A stretch of 64,000 bases of DNA. Source: Sphingomonas sp. LR60 (GTDB lineage: Bacteria > Pseudomonadota > Alphaproteobacteria > Sphingomonadales > Sphingomonadaceae). A program made the translations under genes and the position numbers. Location of the stretch: NCBI RefSeq assembly GCF_036855935.1, contig NZ_JASPFK010000001.1, forward strand, positions 3,350,501 through 3,414,500, given 5' to 3'. A model generated the notes under the pieces. That model was given only the letters and a program-made list of their open reading frames with translations. It searched no databases and was not told where the DNA came from. Within the stretch, counting starts at the first letter, position 1; each line of letters opens with the position of its first letter. Shown here piece by piece: positions 8,948 through 19,400 of the stretch.

Positions 8948-11251
8948 TTGGCGATCTCGATTCAAGACGCCGCGCGGGGGCGTGGGGTGATGGCACGGCG
9001 TGCGGCCCCGCTGCTTGCCGCGCTGCTGCTTGCGACGCCAGTGTCGGCGCAGACCAGTGCCGACGCGCGCGCGGCGCTTGTGCGGCTCGGTGTTCCCGCC
9101 CCGCGCGTTTCGGTGACGCTCAGCTCCGCTTCCGACGCGCGCTATCGCGTGCAGACCGCGCGCGATCGCATCACCGTCACCGCGTCTTCACCTGTGGCGG
9201 CGGTACGCGGCGTCACCGCTGCACTTACCGAACAGGGCCGCTTTCATGCATCATGGGAAGGCAGCCGTGTCGGCACACTGACCGGACTGACGACGAAGGA
9301 TAGCGGCTGGGTGACGTCGCCGTTCGGTTTCCGCGCCTATCTCAACACCTGCACCTACGGCTATACGACGCCGTGGTGGAATTGGGCGCGCTGGGAGCGC
9401 GAGATCGACCTGATGGCGGTGCACGGCGTCGACATGCCGCTCGCCATGGAAGGACAGGAATATATCTGGCGCGCCCTGTGGCGCGAACAGGGGCTGAGCG
9501 ATGCGCAAGTCGACCAGTTGTTCGCTGGCGCGCCGTTTCTGCCGTGGGAGCGAATGGGCAACATGGCGGATTATCGCGCGCCACTCTCGCCTAACTGGAT
9601 CGAGAAGAAGCGCGTACTGCAAAAGCGCATCCTCGCCCGGATGCGCGGATTGGGCATGGCCCCGATCCTCCCCGCCTTCGCTGGTTACGTGCCCGAAGCG
9701 TTCGCCAAAGCGCATCCCGAAGCGCGCATCTATCGCATGCGCGAATGGGAAGGCTTCCCCGGCACCTATTGGCTCGATCCGTCCGATCCGCTGTTCGCCA
9801 AGCTCGCTGCGCGCTTTATCAAGCTCTACACCGCGGAATATGGCGCCGGCCGCTATTATCTCGCCGACGCCTTCAACGAGATGGTGCCGCCGATCGCCGA
9901 CGATGGCAGCGACACCGCGCACGCCAGCTACGGCGACAGCACCGCGAACACCGCCGCCACTCGCGCCGCCGCGCTGCCGCGTGCGGTCCGCGACGCGCGG
10001 CTCGCCGCATACGGCAAGCGTCTCTACGCATCGATCGCGGACGCGCAGCCGGGCGCGACCTGGGTGATGCAGGGCTGGCTGTTCGGCGCCGACAAGGAAT
10101 TCTGGACGCGTGACGCGATCGCCGCCTTCCTTCGCGAGGTGCCCGATCGGCGGATGCTGATCCTCGATATCGGCAACGATCGCTATCCGGGCATCTGGAA
10201 GCAGACCAGCGGCTTCGATGGCAAGGACTGGATCTACGGCTACGTCCACAACTACGGCGGCAGCAATCCGGTTTATGGCGCGCCCGACTTCTACCGGCGC
10301 GATATCGCCGCGCTGCTCGCCGATCCGGCGCGCGGACAGGTGCGCGGCTTCGGGATGTTCCCGGAAGGATTGCACAACAACAGCCTGGTCTACGATTATG
10401 CCTTCGATGCGGCGTGGCCGGCGGGCGACATGGCGCTGGCGCCGTGGCTCGCACGCTACACGCGCGCACGCTATGGGACGAGCGACGCAGCACTCGTCGC
10501 GGCGTGGCAGGACGTGGTGGCCGGCGTCTATGACGTGCGCTATTGGACGCCGCGCTGGTGGAACCAGCGTGCGGGTGCGCATCTGTTCTTCAAGCGTCCT
10601 GCGGCGGACGCGCCGACCTTCCCCGCCGCGCCTGGTGATCGCGCCAAGGCGCGGGCCGGGATCGACGCATTGTTGCGGCTGGCCGCGCAACACGGCGACA
10701 GCGCGCTGTTCCGCTACGATCTGGTCGATCTTGTCCGGCACGAGGCGAGCCTCGCGCTCGACGACCACCTCAAGGCGGCGGTCGCGGCCTATCAGCGCGG
10801 CGATGTCGCGGCCGGAGACCGCGAAGCCGCGCGCATCACGAATATCGCGCAGGCGATCGACCGGTTGATCGGCGGACAGCAGGAGACGCTTGCGAGCTGG
10901 ATCGGCGACGCTCGGGCCTATGGCGACACGCCCGCCGAGCGCCGCCGGTTCGAAGAGGACGCGAAGGCGCAGGTGACGATCTGGGGCGGCGCAGGGCATC
11001 TGGGCGATTATGCGTCAAAGGCCTGGGCAGGGCTCTACGCCGATTTCTACCTGCCGCGCTGGACCATGTACCTTGCGGAAGCACGCGCTGCGGCGCTGGC
11101 GAAGCGCCCCGTCGATGATGCCGCGTTCTTGAAACGGCTCCGCGCGTGGGAAGATCGCTGGGTCAGCGATGGCCGCAGCTACCGCGCCGTTGCACCTGCC
11201 GATGGGGTCGGCTCGGCGCGCGCGCTGATGGCGCAGGTGGCACGTCCATGA
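8948..11251 (+). CDS. GH89 alpha-N-acetylglucosaminidase (NAGLU family)
   Basis: Exported glycoside hydrolase that releases terminal alpha-linked GlcNAc. The TTG start at 8948 follows a strong GGGAGGG site; ATG 8990 is the alternative. Both give the signal peptide RRAAPLLAALLLATPVSAQ. The family hallmarks of human NAGLU are present: LNTCTYGYTTPWWNW, MAVHGVDMPLAMEGQE, the catalytic motif ADAFNEMVPP (Glu near 311), YVHNYGGSNPVYG, and FPEGLHNNSLVYD carrying the second catalytic Glu (near 473). The product is about 767 residues, normal for the family. The last bases overlap the start of the HGSNAT-like gene (ATGA), so the two are coupled. Likely substrates are glycans ending in alpha-GlcNAc, such as heparan-like chains or mucin O-glycans. 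Confidence 0.93.
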   Translation: MAISIQDAARGRGVMARRAAPLLAALLLATPVSAQTSADARAALVRLGVPAPRVSVTLSSASDARYRVQTARDRITVTASSPVAAVRGVTAALTEQGRFHASWEGSRVGTLTGLTTKDSGWVTSPFGFRAYLNTCTYGYTTPWWNWARWEREIDLMAVHGVDMPLAMEGQEYIWRALWREQGLSDAQVDQLFAGAPFLPWERMGNMADYRAPLSPNWIEKKRVLQKRILARMRGLGMAPILPAFAGYVPEAFAKAHPEARIYRMREWEGFPGTYWLDPSDPLFAKLAARFIKLYTAEYGAGRYYLADAFNEMVPPIADDGSDTAHASYGDSTANTAATRAAALPRAVRDARLAAYGKRLYASIADAQPGATWVMQGWLFGADKEFWTRDAIAAFLREVPDRRMLILDIGNDRYPGIWKQTSGFDGKDWIYGYVHNYGGSNPVYGAPDFYRRDIAALLADPARGQVRGFGMFPEGLHNNSLVYDYAFDAAWPAGDMALAPWLARYTRARYGTSDAALVAAWQDVVAGVYDVRYWTPRWWNQRAGAHLFFKRPAADAPTFPAAPGDRAKARAGIDALLRLAAQHGDSALFRYDLVDLVRHEASLALDDHLKAAVAAYQRGDVAAGDREAARITNIAQAIDRLIGGQQETLASWIGDARAYGDTPAERRRFEEDAKAQVTIWGGAGHLGDYASKAWAGLYADFYLPRWTMYLAEARAAALAKRPVDDAAFLKRLRAWEDRWVSDGRSYRAVAPADGVGSARALMAQVARP

Positions 11252-12372
11252 CCGTCGCGGCACGCGCCGAGCGTTTCGCCTCGCTCGACATGTTCCGCGG
11301 CGCGACGATCTTCCTAATGATCGTCGTCAACACCGCTGGTGCCGGGCAACCGTTCACGCAATTGATCCACGCGCCGTGGATCGGCTTTACGCTTGCCGAT
11401 CTCGTCTATCCGTCATTCCTGTTCGCGGTCGGCAACGCGATGAGCTTCGCTCTGACGCGCCCGATGGCCAATGGCGTGTTCCTACGGCGAATCTTCAAGC
11501 GGGCGGCGCTCATCTTCCTGCTCGGCTTCCTGATGTACTGGTATCCGTTCGTCACCCATGCCGCGGACGGGAGCTGGTCGGTCAAGCCGTTTGCAGAGAC
11601 GCGCGTCACCGGCGTGCTGCAAAGGATCGCGCTATGCTATCTTCTGGCCGGGCTGCTCGCCCGTTATTTGTCACCGCGACGGCTGCTTGCCGCCGCGGTC
11701 GCGCTCGTTGCGACGCATTGGGCGATCCTGGTCGGGTTCAGCGCGCCTGGCGAAGCGTTCGGGCGCTACCGCAATGCCGGCACGCTGCTCGACCTGCGGC
11801 TGATCGGACCGGAGCATTTGTACCGCAAGGATCATGGTTTCGATCCGGAAGGCTTGCTGGGCACGCTGCCCGGCACCGCCAATGTCATTGCCGGCTATCT
11901 CGCCGGGCTGGCGATCCAGCGCTGGGGCAAACATGCCACGACCGTGACGCGCATGGCGTTGATCGGCATCGCACTCGTCTTGGTTGCGCTGCTGCTCGCA
12001 CCGATCCTGCCGATCGCCAAGAAGTTGTGGACCGGCTCGTTCGTGCTGCTGACCGTTGGGCTCGACATGATCCTGCTCGGCGCAGTGATCGGGGTCGTCG
12101 AAGTCAGGGGTGCGCGCGTCGGGCGAGACTTCCTCCCGATGCTCGGACGCAATCCGCTCGCGATCTACCTGTTTTCCGAGTTGCTCGTGGTGACGATGGA
12201 ATTGATCCACGTCCGGCCCGGCATCGGACTATACCGCTGGATCGGTGAAAGCTGGTTTCAGGCGATCGCCCCGGGCCCGGTCGGATCGTTGCTGTGTGCG
12301 CTCGCCTATACATTCCTGTGCTGCTGGTTCGGTCGCGTGCTCGATCGCCGGGGTATCATCCTCAAGGTGTAA
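11248..12372 (+). CDS. HGSNAT-like transmembrane acetyltransferase (DUF1624/DUF5009 group)
   Basis: Multi-pass inner-membrane protein of 374 residues, about ten membrane segments. The start ATG overlaps the GH89 stop as ATGA. The N-terminus RFASLDMFRGATIFLMIVVN followed by LIHAPWIGFTLADLVYPSFLF closely matches human heparan-alpha-glucosaminide N-acetyltransferase; His41 aligns with the His of that family that carries the acetyl group. In lysosomes the enzyme moves acetyl from cytosolic acetyl-CoA onto terminal glucosamine on the other side of the membrane, and NAGLU then removes the GlcNAc. Coupling to GH89 here suggests the same two-step use in the periplasm. Substrate and activity are inferred. 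Confidence 0.85.
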   Translation: MTVAARAERFASLDMFRGATIFLMIVVNTAGAGQPFTQLIHAPWIGFTLADLVYPSFLFAVGNAMSFALTRPMANGVFLRRIFKRAALIFLLGFLMYWYPFVTHAADGSWSVKPFAETRVTGVLQRIALCYLLAGLLARYLSPRRLLAAAVALVATHWAILVGFSAPGEAFGRYRNAGTLLDLRLIGPEHLYRKDHGFDPEGLLGTLPGTANVIAGYLAGLAIQRWGKHATTVTRMALIGIALVLVALLLAPILPIAKKLWTGSFVLLTVGLDMILLGAVIGVVEVRGARVGRDFLPMLGRNPLAIYLFSELLVVTMELIHVRPGIGLYRWIGESWFQAIAPGPVGSLLCALAYTFLCCWFGRVLDRRGIILKV

Positions 12373-12387
12373 CGGATGAAGCGAACG

Positions 12388-12419
12388 ACGCCCGCCCCGG
12401 CCAAAGCCGGGACGGGCGT
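12388..12419. terminator. Bidirectional hairpin terminator
   Basis: Arms 12388-12401 and 12406-12419 (ACGCCCGCCCCGGC / GCCGGGACGGGCGT) pair with one mismatch around a CAAA loop. It sits between the convergent HGSNAT-like gene and the TonB-dependent receptor, 23 bases from the latter's stop, and can serve both. No long T-run follows. Confidence 0.6.
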
Positions 12420-12441
12420 CGCAGAACCGCAAAGTTGCGCG

Positions 12442-14838
12442 TCAGAACTTGACTGCACCTTCCAACCCGATCGTGCGCGGCGGGTTGAAGTTGGCGTAAT
12501 CGCCGAGCGTTTTCGCGTTGGCGGCCGAACGACGGTAGATGTGCGTTTCGTCGAACAGATTGCGCGTCCACAATGACAGCGTCACCTTCGTCCCCGCATC
12601 GTTGAGCGGCAGATCGGCCAGTGCCAGACGCCCGTTGACGATGAAGCTGGCGTCTGTCTTCGTCGGCTCGTTCTGGAAGCTGTACATCGAGTCCGAATAG
12701 TTCGCGTCGATGTGGAAGCGCGCCTTCGCCTCACCGATCGCGACCGGCAGCTCGTAATCGAGCGATGCCGACGCGGCGTTGCGCGGGGTAAACACCACGA
12801 ACACCTTGGTCAGCGCATTGCCCAGGAACGGGTTCGCGGTCGCCGGCACGTCGGTGTAGGTATAGGCATACGAGCCACCGAGGGTCAGACCATCGACCGG
12901 GTTGATCGTCAGATCGGCCTCGATGCCGCGGATCTTCGACTTGCCCGGCGCATTGCGCGTTTCCTCGGTGTGGAGGTTGAACGTCGGGCTGCTCGTGACG
13001 GTATCGACGTTATCGAAGTCGATCTGCGTCCCGGTGCGATCCATGATGTAGCCGGCGAGATTCAACCGAACATGGCGGTCGAACAGGTCCATCTTCGACC
13101 CGACCTCATACGACTTCACCACTTCCGGTCCGAACGACGCGAAGGTCTGCGAACGATCGTTGGCGCCACCCGCACGATAACCTGTCGCGTATTTGGCGTA
13201 GAGGTGCACCGTGTCGGCCGCATCGAACGCGGCGGTGACCATCGGATCGAAGCGGCTGCGATCGAACAGGAATTTGAAGTTGGTCGGCTTGTTCACCACC
13301 GTGAACAGCGTGCCGTCGCGCTTGTCCTTGGTGTAGCGACCACCGACGGTCAGGTGGAACGCCGCGAACGCGTCCGGGGTAAACGTTGCCTGCGCGAAGG
13401 CGGCATAGCTATGCGCGGTGGCTGCGCTGGCGCGCTGCAGGAAACGCGATCCGACCGCCCAACCCTGATTGTCACTGGTGATCGTGCCGCTCACGAGAGG
13501 AGGCAGGATCGTGTAGGCGGTGCCGTCGGCGTTCCACTGGTTGGTGCTCGGCGTCCCAGCCGATTCCCGCGCATGTTCCTGGAAGTAATACAGGCCCGCG
13601 GTGTAATCGAGCTGCGGAATGCTGCCGACCGCCTGGAATTCCTGGCTGAATTGGCGCTGCGTCATCCACGACAGGCTATAGCGGCTGAACTTGCCGTTCG
13701 GCGAGAAGACCGTGCGGTGCGCTCCGCCCGAATTGTCCCATTGATCGGTATCGACGCCGCGCCACGCGGTGATCGAGCGCAACTCGATCGAGGGTGCGAC
13801 CTCCCACTTGATCGTCGAGGACACGCCATGGGTGCGATCGGTGCTGAGCTGCTGCGGCACGCCGATGTCGGCCCGCGTTATGCGCCGGTCGCCCGAGACG
13901 ACGACGAGCGCCGGCAGCGGTGCGATCGTGCCCGACGGCGCCTTGCCCTTGTTATTGGCAAGCTGCGTCAGCGTCGCGACAGGCAGGTTCGTCGGGTTGT
14001 AATTGACCAACTGGCTGTAGAACGGCGTATTCTCGTCCTTCGCCTGATCGTAGGCGACGGTCACCGACAGGCCCGGGGCCGGCTTCCACAGCGCGGTCGC
14101 GCGCCCGCCGACGCGATTGTAATAGTTCCAGCCGTAGCTGCCCGGCAGCGGGTTGCTGACGGTCGCGTCCTGATGCTGCGCGACGCCGTCGAACTTCAGC
14201 GAGATGTTCGCGAACTCGGGCATGTTGACGTGGAACTGACCGGTGTACGCGCCGTAATTGCCATAGCCCGCGGTCAGCGTGCCATCGAACTTGCCGGTCG
14301 GCGCGGCGGTGACGATCGACAGCGCGCCACCTTCGGTGTTGCGGCCGAACAGCGTGCCCTGCGGCCCACGCAGCACTTCGATCCGAGCCACGTCGAACAG
14401 GGCGGCGTTCAGCCCTTGCGAGCGGCCGAGATACACGCCGTCGACATAGACGCCGACGCCGGTGTCCCGCGCGGTCTGGTTCTGGTCGAACGGTACGATG
14501 CCGCGGATGCCGATGGTGAGAGCGGACTGGCGCGCCTCGAAAGTGGCGACGCGCAGCGACGGGATCGCGCCATCACCCAGATCGAGCAGGCTTTGGATGT
14601 GACGATCCTTGATGATGACCGGATCGATGACCGAGATGGCGATCGGGGTTTTCTGCAAGTTCGTTTCGCGACGGGTCGCGGTGACGACGACCTCGGTCAG
14701 CCCCTGCGTATCCGTCGCCTCGGGCGAGGCGGGCGCGGGATCGGCGGCGGCAGGCGTTTCGGCGTGCGCAGCGAACGGCAGCGTCAGTGCGGCAATTCCG
14801 GTAAGCAGACGCAGCCGCGTCCGCGAAGCATTCGACAT
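12442..14838 (-). CDS. TonB-dependent receptor
   Basis: Outer-membrane active importer of 798 residues. A signal peptide (about 1-26, ending FAAHA) is followed by a TonB-box-like TEVVVTATRRETNLQ. The plug domain includes TPIAISVI, RDTGVGVYVDGVYLGRS and the conserved IEVLRGPQGTLFGRN. A 22-strand-type barrel follows, with GYRAGGANDR and a terminal aromatic (GAVKF). These features are of the sphingomonad TonB receptor group that takes up sugars, aromatics or siderophores. An AAGGGG ribosome site precedes the ATG. It converges on the GH89/HGSNAT pair across a shared terminator, so a role in uptake of the same glycan is possible but not shown. Confidence 0.93.
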   Translation of the reverse strand: MSNASRTRLRLLTGIAALTLPFAAHAETPAAADPAPASPEATDTQGLTEVVVTATRRETNLQKTPIAISVIDPVIIKDRHIQSLLDLGDGAIPSLRVATFEARQSALTIGIRGIVPFDQNQTARDTGVGVYVDGVYLGRSQGLNAALFDVARIEVLRGPQGTLFGRNTEGGALSIVTAAPTGKFDGTLTAGYGNYGAYTGQFHVNMPEFANISLKFDGVAQHQDATVSNPLPGSYGWNYYNRVGGRATALWKPAPGLSVTVAYDQAKDENTPFYSQLVNYNPTNLPVATLTQLANNKGKAPSGTIAPLPALVVVSGDRRITRADIGVPQQLSTDRTHGVSSTIKWEVAPSIELRSITAWRGVDTDQWDNSGGAHRTVFSPNGKFSRYSLSWMTQRQFSQEFQAVGSIPQLDYTAGLYYFQEHARESAGTPSTNQWNADGTAYTILPPLVSGTITSDNQGWAVGSRFLQRASAATAHSYAAFAQATFTPDAFAAFHLTVGGRYTKDKRDGTLFTVVNKPTNFKFLFDRSRFDPMVTAAFDAADTVHLYAKYATGYRAGGANDRSQTFASFGPEVVKSYEVGSKMDLFDRHVRLNLAGYIMDRTGTQIDFDNVDTVTSSPTFNLHTEETRNAPGKSKIRGIEADLTINPVDGLTLGGSYAYTYTDVPATANPFLGNALTKVFVVFTPRNAASASLDYELPVAIGEAKARFHIDANYSDSMYSFQNEPTKTDASFIVNGRLALADLPLNDAGTKVTLSLWTRNLFDETHIYRRSAANAKTLGDYANFNPPRTIGLEGAVKF

Positions 14839-14985
14839 GATAACGATCCCCTTTCGGCCAATTGGCCTGACGAGGCTCGTCTAATTCAGTTCGGCTGCAA
14901 GCTTGTGACGCATTGGTGACATCCGCAGATGGCGAATTTCATCTTGATTACATGTTCAGATCAGATGGTCCTTGATCGTAGAGCA

Positions 14986-15060
14986 CAGAATAACAATCCG
15001 CAATCGCTCGAAAAATTGCGGATTACTGTAATCATCGTCTTGGGGACGATGATTATTCTG
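14986..15060. promoter_or_regulatory. Nested perfect inverted repeats (cloverleaf-like) between efflux gene and TonB receptor
   Basis: Three pairs of arms are present. AATCCGCAAT (14995-15004) pairs with ATTGCGGATT (15015-15024). TAATCATCGTC (15029-15039) pairs with GACGATGATTA (15045-15055). CAGAATAA (14986-14993) pairs with TTATTCTG (15053-15060), enclosing both. The right part overlaps the last codons and stop of the NodT-type gene and may terminate it. The left hairpin lies in the likely 5' leader or promoter of the TonB receptor. Confidence 0.5.
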
Positions 15061-16483
15061 TCGCAGCGATCCGTCCGCCAACTGCGGCGAAGAGCGCCAC
15101 GGTGTCGGTCAGCCGCGCCGCGCGCGCCTGCACGAGTTGCGCGCGGGCCTGCGCATCGGCGGCGCTGGAGTTGAGCAACGCCAGCGTGTCGATGTCGCCA
15201 AGCGCGAGCCGCCGTCGGGCAAAGGTCAGCGCCTGGTTCGACGCGTTCGCGGCACGCGTAGCCGCGTCGAGGGCGACACCGTCGGTCGACAGTCCGGTCA
15301 GCGCGTCCGAGACGTCACCGAAGGCGGTCAACACAGCGGTGCGATAATTGGCCTTTGCGCCGTCGAGCGCCGCCTCAGCAGCGCGTTGCTGGTGGCGGAG
15401 CTGTCCCGCGTGGAACAGCGGCTGCGTGATCCCGCCGATCAACGTCCAGAAAGGATTGCCGTTCTTGAACATGTCGCCGAACCGCTGCGCCGACCCGCCG
15501 GCATTGGCGCTGAGCGTGATCGACGGGAGGCGCGCGGCGATCGCGGTCTGGACGTCGGCGCCGACCCCTTCGAGTTGCGCGCGCGCTGCCTGCACGTCGG
15601 GGCGTTGCGCGACGAGGTCGGACGGGAGCACCGCGGGCAGTTGCGTCGGCAGCGTCAGCTGCGCGAGCGTCGGCAGATCGGGGAGCGCTTCACCGGCCGC
15701 GCGGCCGAGCAATGCTGCGATCACAACGCGTTGATGCGCCTCCTGCCGGACCAGCGCGGGCAGCGCGCCCTCGGCGGCGGCGAGCGCGGTTTGCTGGGTC
15801 ACGACGTCTGCGGCGCCGACGGCGCCGAGGCGCTCGCGGAGTTGCAGGCGATCGAGGATATCGCGGTTGACCGTCACCGCCGTCCGCGCGGCGTCGAGCT
15901 GGTCGGCGAGCGCCGCGCGCTGGATCACCGCCTGCACCAAGTTACTGACAACAGTGGTTCTTGCCGCGTCGAGGCGGCTGCGCTGGACGGCGGCTTGGGC
16001 GCGGGCGGAGCGGACGCGGCTGCGGGTGCCGCCGAAGGCGTCGAGCGTGTAGCTGACGTTCACCTGCGCCGTGTGGAGCGTGTAGAGTTGCTGGTTCTGG
16101 TTGGCGATCACCGGCGAGATCGCGTCGGAAACGCGTGCCCGTTCCGCCTGATAGCTGGCGTCCGCCTGTGGCAACAACGCCCCGCCGGCGGCGCGCGCCT
16201 GCTCCGCGGCCTGACGCAAGGAGGCGTCGGCGGTGGCGATGTCGTTGTTGTGGCGGAGCGCTTCGGTGACCAGACCATCGAGTTGCGGACTGGCAAACGC
16301 CGTCCACCATGCCGCCTGGGACGCGGACGACCCCGAAAATACCTGGCTCGGCGCGCTCTCCGGCGTGATCGGTGCCGGCGTCGATGCCGCCGGGAGCGCG
16401 ATATGCGGGTTTAGATCACGCGGGCCGACGGTGCACGCCGCGATCGCGGTGCAGCCGAGCAGCAAAGCGAGCGTCCGGGTCAT
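15053..16483 (-). CDS. NodT/CzcC-type outer-membrane efflux lipoprotein
   Basis: Outer-membrane channel of the RND system, 476 residues. A lipoprotein signal peptide ends in the lipobox IAAC (Cys17) followed by TVGP, the usual start of the NodT family. Two OEP repeats of long alternating helices follow, with family motifs such as WWTAF, NNDIATADASLRQA, LVAQRPDVQAARAQL and ARLPSITLSANAGG. The start overlaps the end of the RND pump gene by 4 bases, so the order adaptor-pump-channel is one operon. Confidence 0.92.
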   Translation of the reverse strand: MTRTLALLLGCTAIAACTVGPRDLNPHIALPAASTPAPITPESAPSQVFSGSSASQAAWWTAFASPQLDGLVTEALRHNNDIATADASLRQAAEQARAAGGALLPQADASYQAERARVSDAISPVIANQNQQLYTLHTAQVNVSYTLDAFGGTRSRVRSARAQAAVQRSRLDAARTTVVSNLVQAVIQRAALADQLDAARTAVTVNRDILDRLQLRERLGAVGAADVVTQQTALAAAEGALPALVRQEAHQRVVIAALLGRAAGEALPDLPTLAQLTLPTQLPAVLPSDLVAQRPDVQAARAQLEGVGADVQTAIAARLPSITLSANAGGSAQRFGDMFKNGNPFWTLIGGITQPLFHAGQLRHQQRAAEAALDGAKANYRTAVLTAFGDVSDALTGLSTDGVALDAATRAANASNQALTFARRRLALGDIDTLALLNSSAADAQARAQLVQARAARLTDTVALFAAVGGRIAATE

Positions 16484-19400
16484 GCGATCACCTCCGATCC
16501 GCCATTATGGTGGCCAACGTCGCGGCCATGCGCACCGCGATCGGCGGGCGCGACGCGGCGTGAGAAGCGGTCGATCAGCACCGGCAGGATCAGCAGGATC
16601 AGCACCGGCGCGAGCGTCATCCCGCCGACCACGACCAGCGCCAGCGGCTTCTGCACCTGGCTGCCGATCCCGTGCGACATCGCGGCGGGAAGCAGACCGA
16701 TCGCGGCGACCAGACAGGTCATCACCACCGGGCGCAGCGAGTGGCGCACCGTCGTCGCGATCGCATGCGCGCGGTCGAGCCCCTCGTCGATCGCATTGTT
16801 GAAGGTGGTGACGACCAGGATGCCGTCCATCACCGCGATGCCGAACAAGGCGACGAAGCCGATCGCTGCCGAGATGCTGAACGCGGTGCCGGTCAGCGCC
16901 AGCGCCAGCACCCCGCCGACCACCGCAAGCGGGATGGCGGCGAAGGCGAGCAGGCTGTCGCGGATCGACCCGAAATTGGCGTAGAGCAGCAACAGCATCA
17001 GCAACAGGCTGATCGGCACGACGATTTCCAGCCGCGCGATCGCGTTGTTGAGATTGTCCAGCTCGCCCGCCCATTCGAGATGATAGCCCGCGGGCAGATG
17101 GACGTTGTGCTGGATCCGCGCGCGCGCCTCGTCGACCGCGCCACCCAGATCGCGCCCACGCACCGAGAATTTGATCGGGATGTAGCGTTCCTGATGCTCG
17201 CGATAGATGAACGACGCCCCCGAGGTCAGGCGAACGTTGGCCACCTCCGAGAGCGGCACCTGGATGGTCTGCGCGCTGCCGTCGAGCGCGGGCGCGCCGA
17301 TCGTGATCCGGCGCAGCGCCTCGAGCGAATCACGCTGTTCGGACTTGAGCCGGACGATGATCGGGAAGTGCCGATCGGTGCCGGTCTCGTAGAGATCGGC
17401 CGAGCTGCTGCCGCCGATCGCCGCCGCGACGACGCCGTTCACGTCGTCGGGCGTCAGCCCGTAGCGCGCGGCGCGCGCGCGATCGACGTCGATGCGGACG
17501 GTCGGCTGACCCAGCGATTGGAAGACGCCGAGATCCTCGATCCCGCGCACCTTGCCCATCTGGTCCTTGATCTGATCGGCGTATTTTTCGAGCGTCGGCA
17601 GATCGGGGCCGAACAGCTTGATCGAATTGGCGCCCTTCACGCCCGAGGCGGCTTCCTCGACGTTATCCTCGATGATCTGCGAGAAGGAGAAATCGACGCC
17701 GGGATATTTGGCGCTGAGCTTCTTCGACAATTCGTCGATCAGTTTTTCCTTGGTCATGCCCGACGGCCATTCGTCGGCAGGCTTGAGCGGCACGAAGAAT
17801 TCGGCGTTGAAGAACCCGGTCGCGTCGGTGCCGTCGTCGGGGCGGCCGTGCGCGGACAGCACCGCGGTCGCTTCAGGATATTGCGCGATGATCCGGCGGA
17901 TGCCGTTGACGGTCGGCTGACCCGCCTCAAGGCTGATCGACGCCGGCAGCGTGGCGCGGATGTACATATTGCCTTCTTCCAGATGCGGAAGGAATTCGAT
18001 GCCGAGCGAGCGCACCCCGACCATCGCGACCAGCAACAGCAGCACGCCGCCGCCGAGCGCGAGCACGCGATTGCCGAGCGCGAAGGCGGCGGCGGGTTCG
18101 TAGGCGCGGCGCAGCTTGCCGACGATGAACGTCTCCACTTCCGACAATTTGTCCGGCAGCAGCAAGGTCGCCAGCACCGGCGCGACCGTGAAGGTCGCGA
18201 TCAGCCCGCCGGTGATCGCATAGGCATAGGTCTTCGCCATCGGGCCGAAGATGTGCCCTTCGACGCCGGTCAGGGTGAACAGCGGCAGGAAGCTGGCGAT
18301 GATGATCGCGGCGGCGAAGAAGATGCCGCGGCTGACCTCGCTCGACGCGCCCAGCACCGCCGAGAAGCGGTTGGCGAGCGAATAATGGCCCTTGCCGCCT
18401 TCGACGTGGGCCGATCGTTCGACCATGTGGCGGAAGATGTTTTCGACCATAATGACGCAGGCGTCGACGACGAGCCCGAAGTCCAGCGCGCCGACCGACA
18501 ACAAATTGGCGCTTTCGCCCTGCAACACGAGGATCAGGATCGCGAAGGCGAGCGCGAACGGGATCGTCGCCGCAACGATGATCGCGCTGCGCAGGTTTCC
18601 GAGGAACAGCCATTGCAGCGCGAAGATCAGCAGGATGCCGACCACCATGTTTTCGAGCACGGTGTGGATCGTCAGCTTGATGAGATCCGAACGGTCGTAG
18701 ATCCGTTCGAGATGGACGCCGGGCGGGAGGACGCCCGAATCGTTGATCTCCGCGACTTCCTTCTGGACGCGCTCGATCGTCGGCATCGACTGCGCACCGC
18801 GCTGCATCAGCACGATGCCCTGCACGATATCGTCCTGGTCGTTGTAGCCGGCGATGCCGAGCCGCGGCGTGTTGCCGATCGTGACCCTGGCGACGTCCTT
18901 CACCAGCACCGGCTGCCCGCCGGCCGTGCCGACCAGCACGTTCTCGATGCCGGCCGGCGACTGGATCAGCCCGACGCCGCGGACGATCGCGGCCTGTGCG
19001 CCGAAATTGATCGTCTGTCCGCCGACGTTGCCGTCGCTCTTGGCGATCGCCTGCAGCACCTGGTTGACGGTGACGCCGTGCGCGGCGAGCCGGTCGTTAT
19101 CGATCACCACGTCATAGGCGCGCAACTTGCCGCCCCAGCCGGTGACGTCGATCACGCCGGGAATGCGCTTGAAGCGGCGTTGCAGCACCCAATCCTGCAA
19201 CGTCTTGAGATCCATGACCGAATAGCCCTTGGGCGCGGCGATACGGTAGCGGTAGATCTCCCCGACCGGGCTGGTCGGCGACAGCGTCGGCTGTGCCCCG
19301 CCCGCCAGCGGCGGCAGCTGCGACAGGCGGTTGATGACCTGCTGCCGCGCCTGTTCGTTGGTGTAATCGTAGCTGAACTGGATCTTGATGTCCGACAGGC

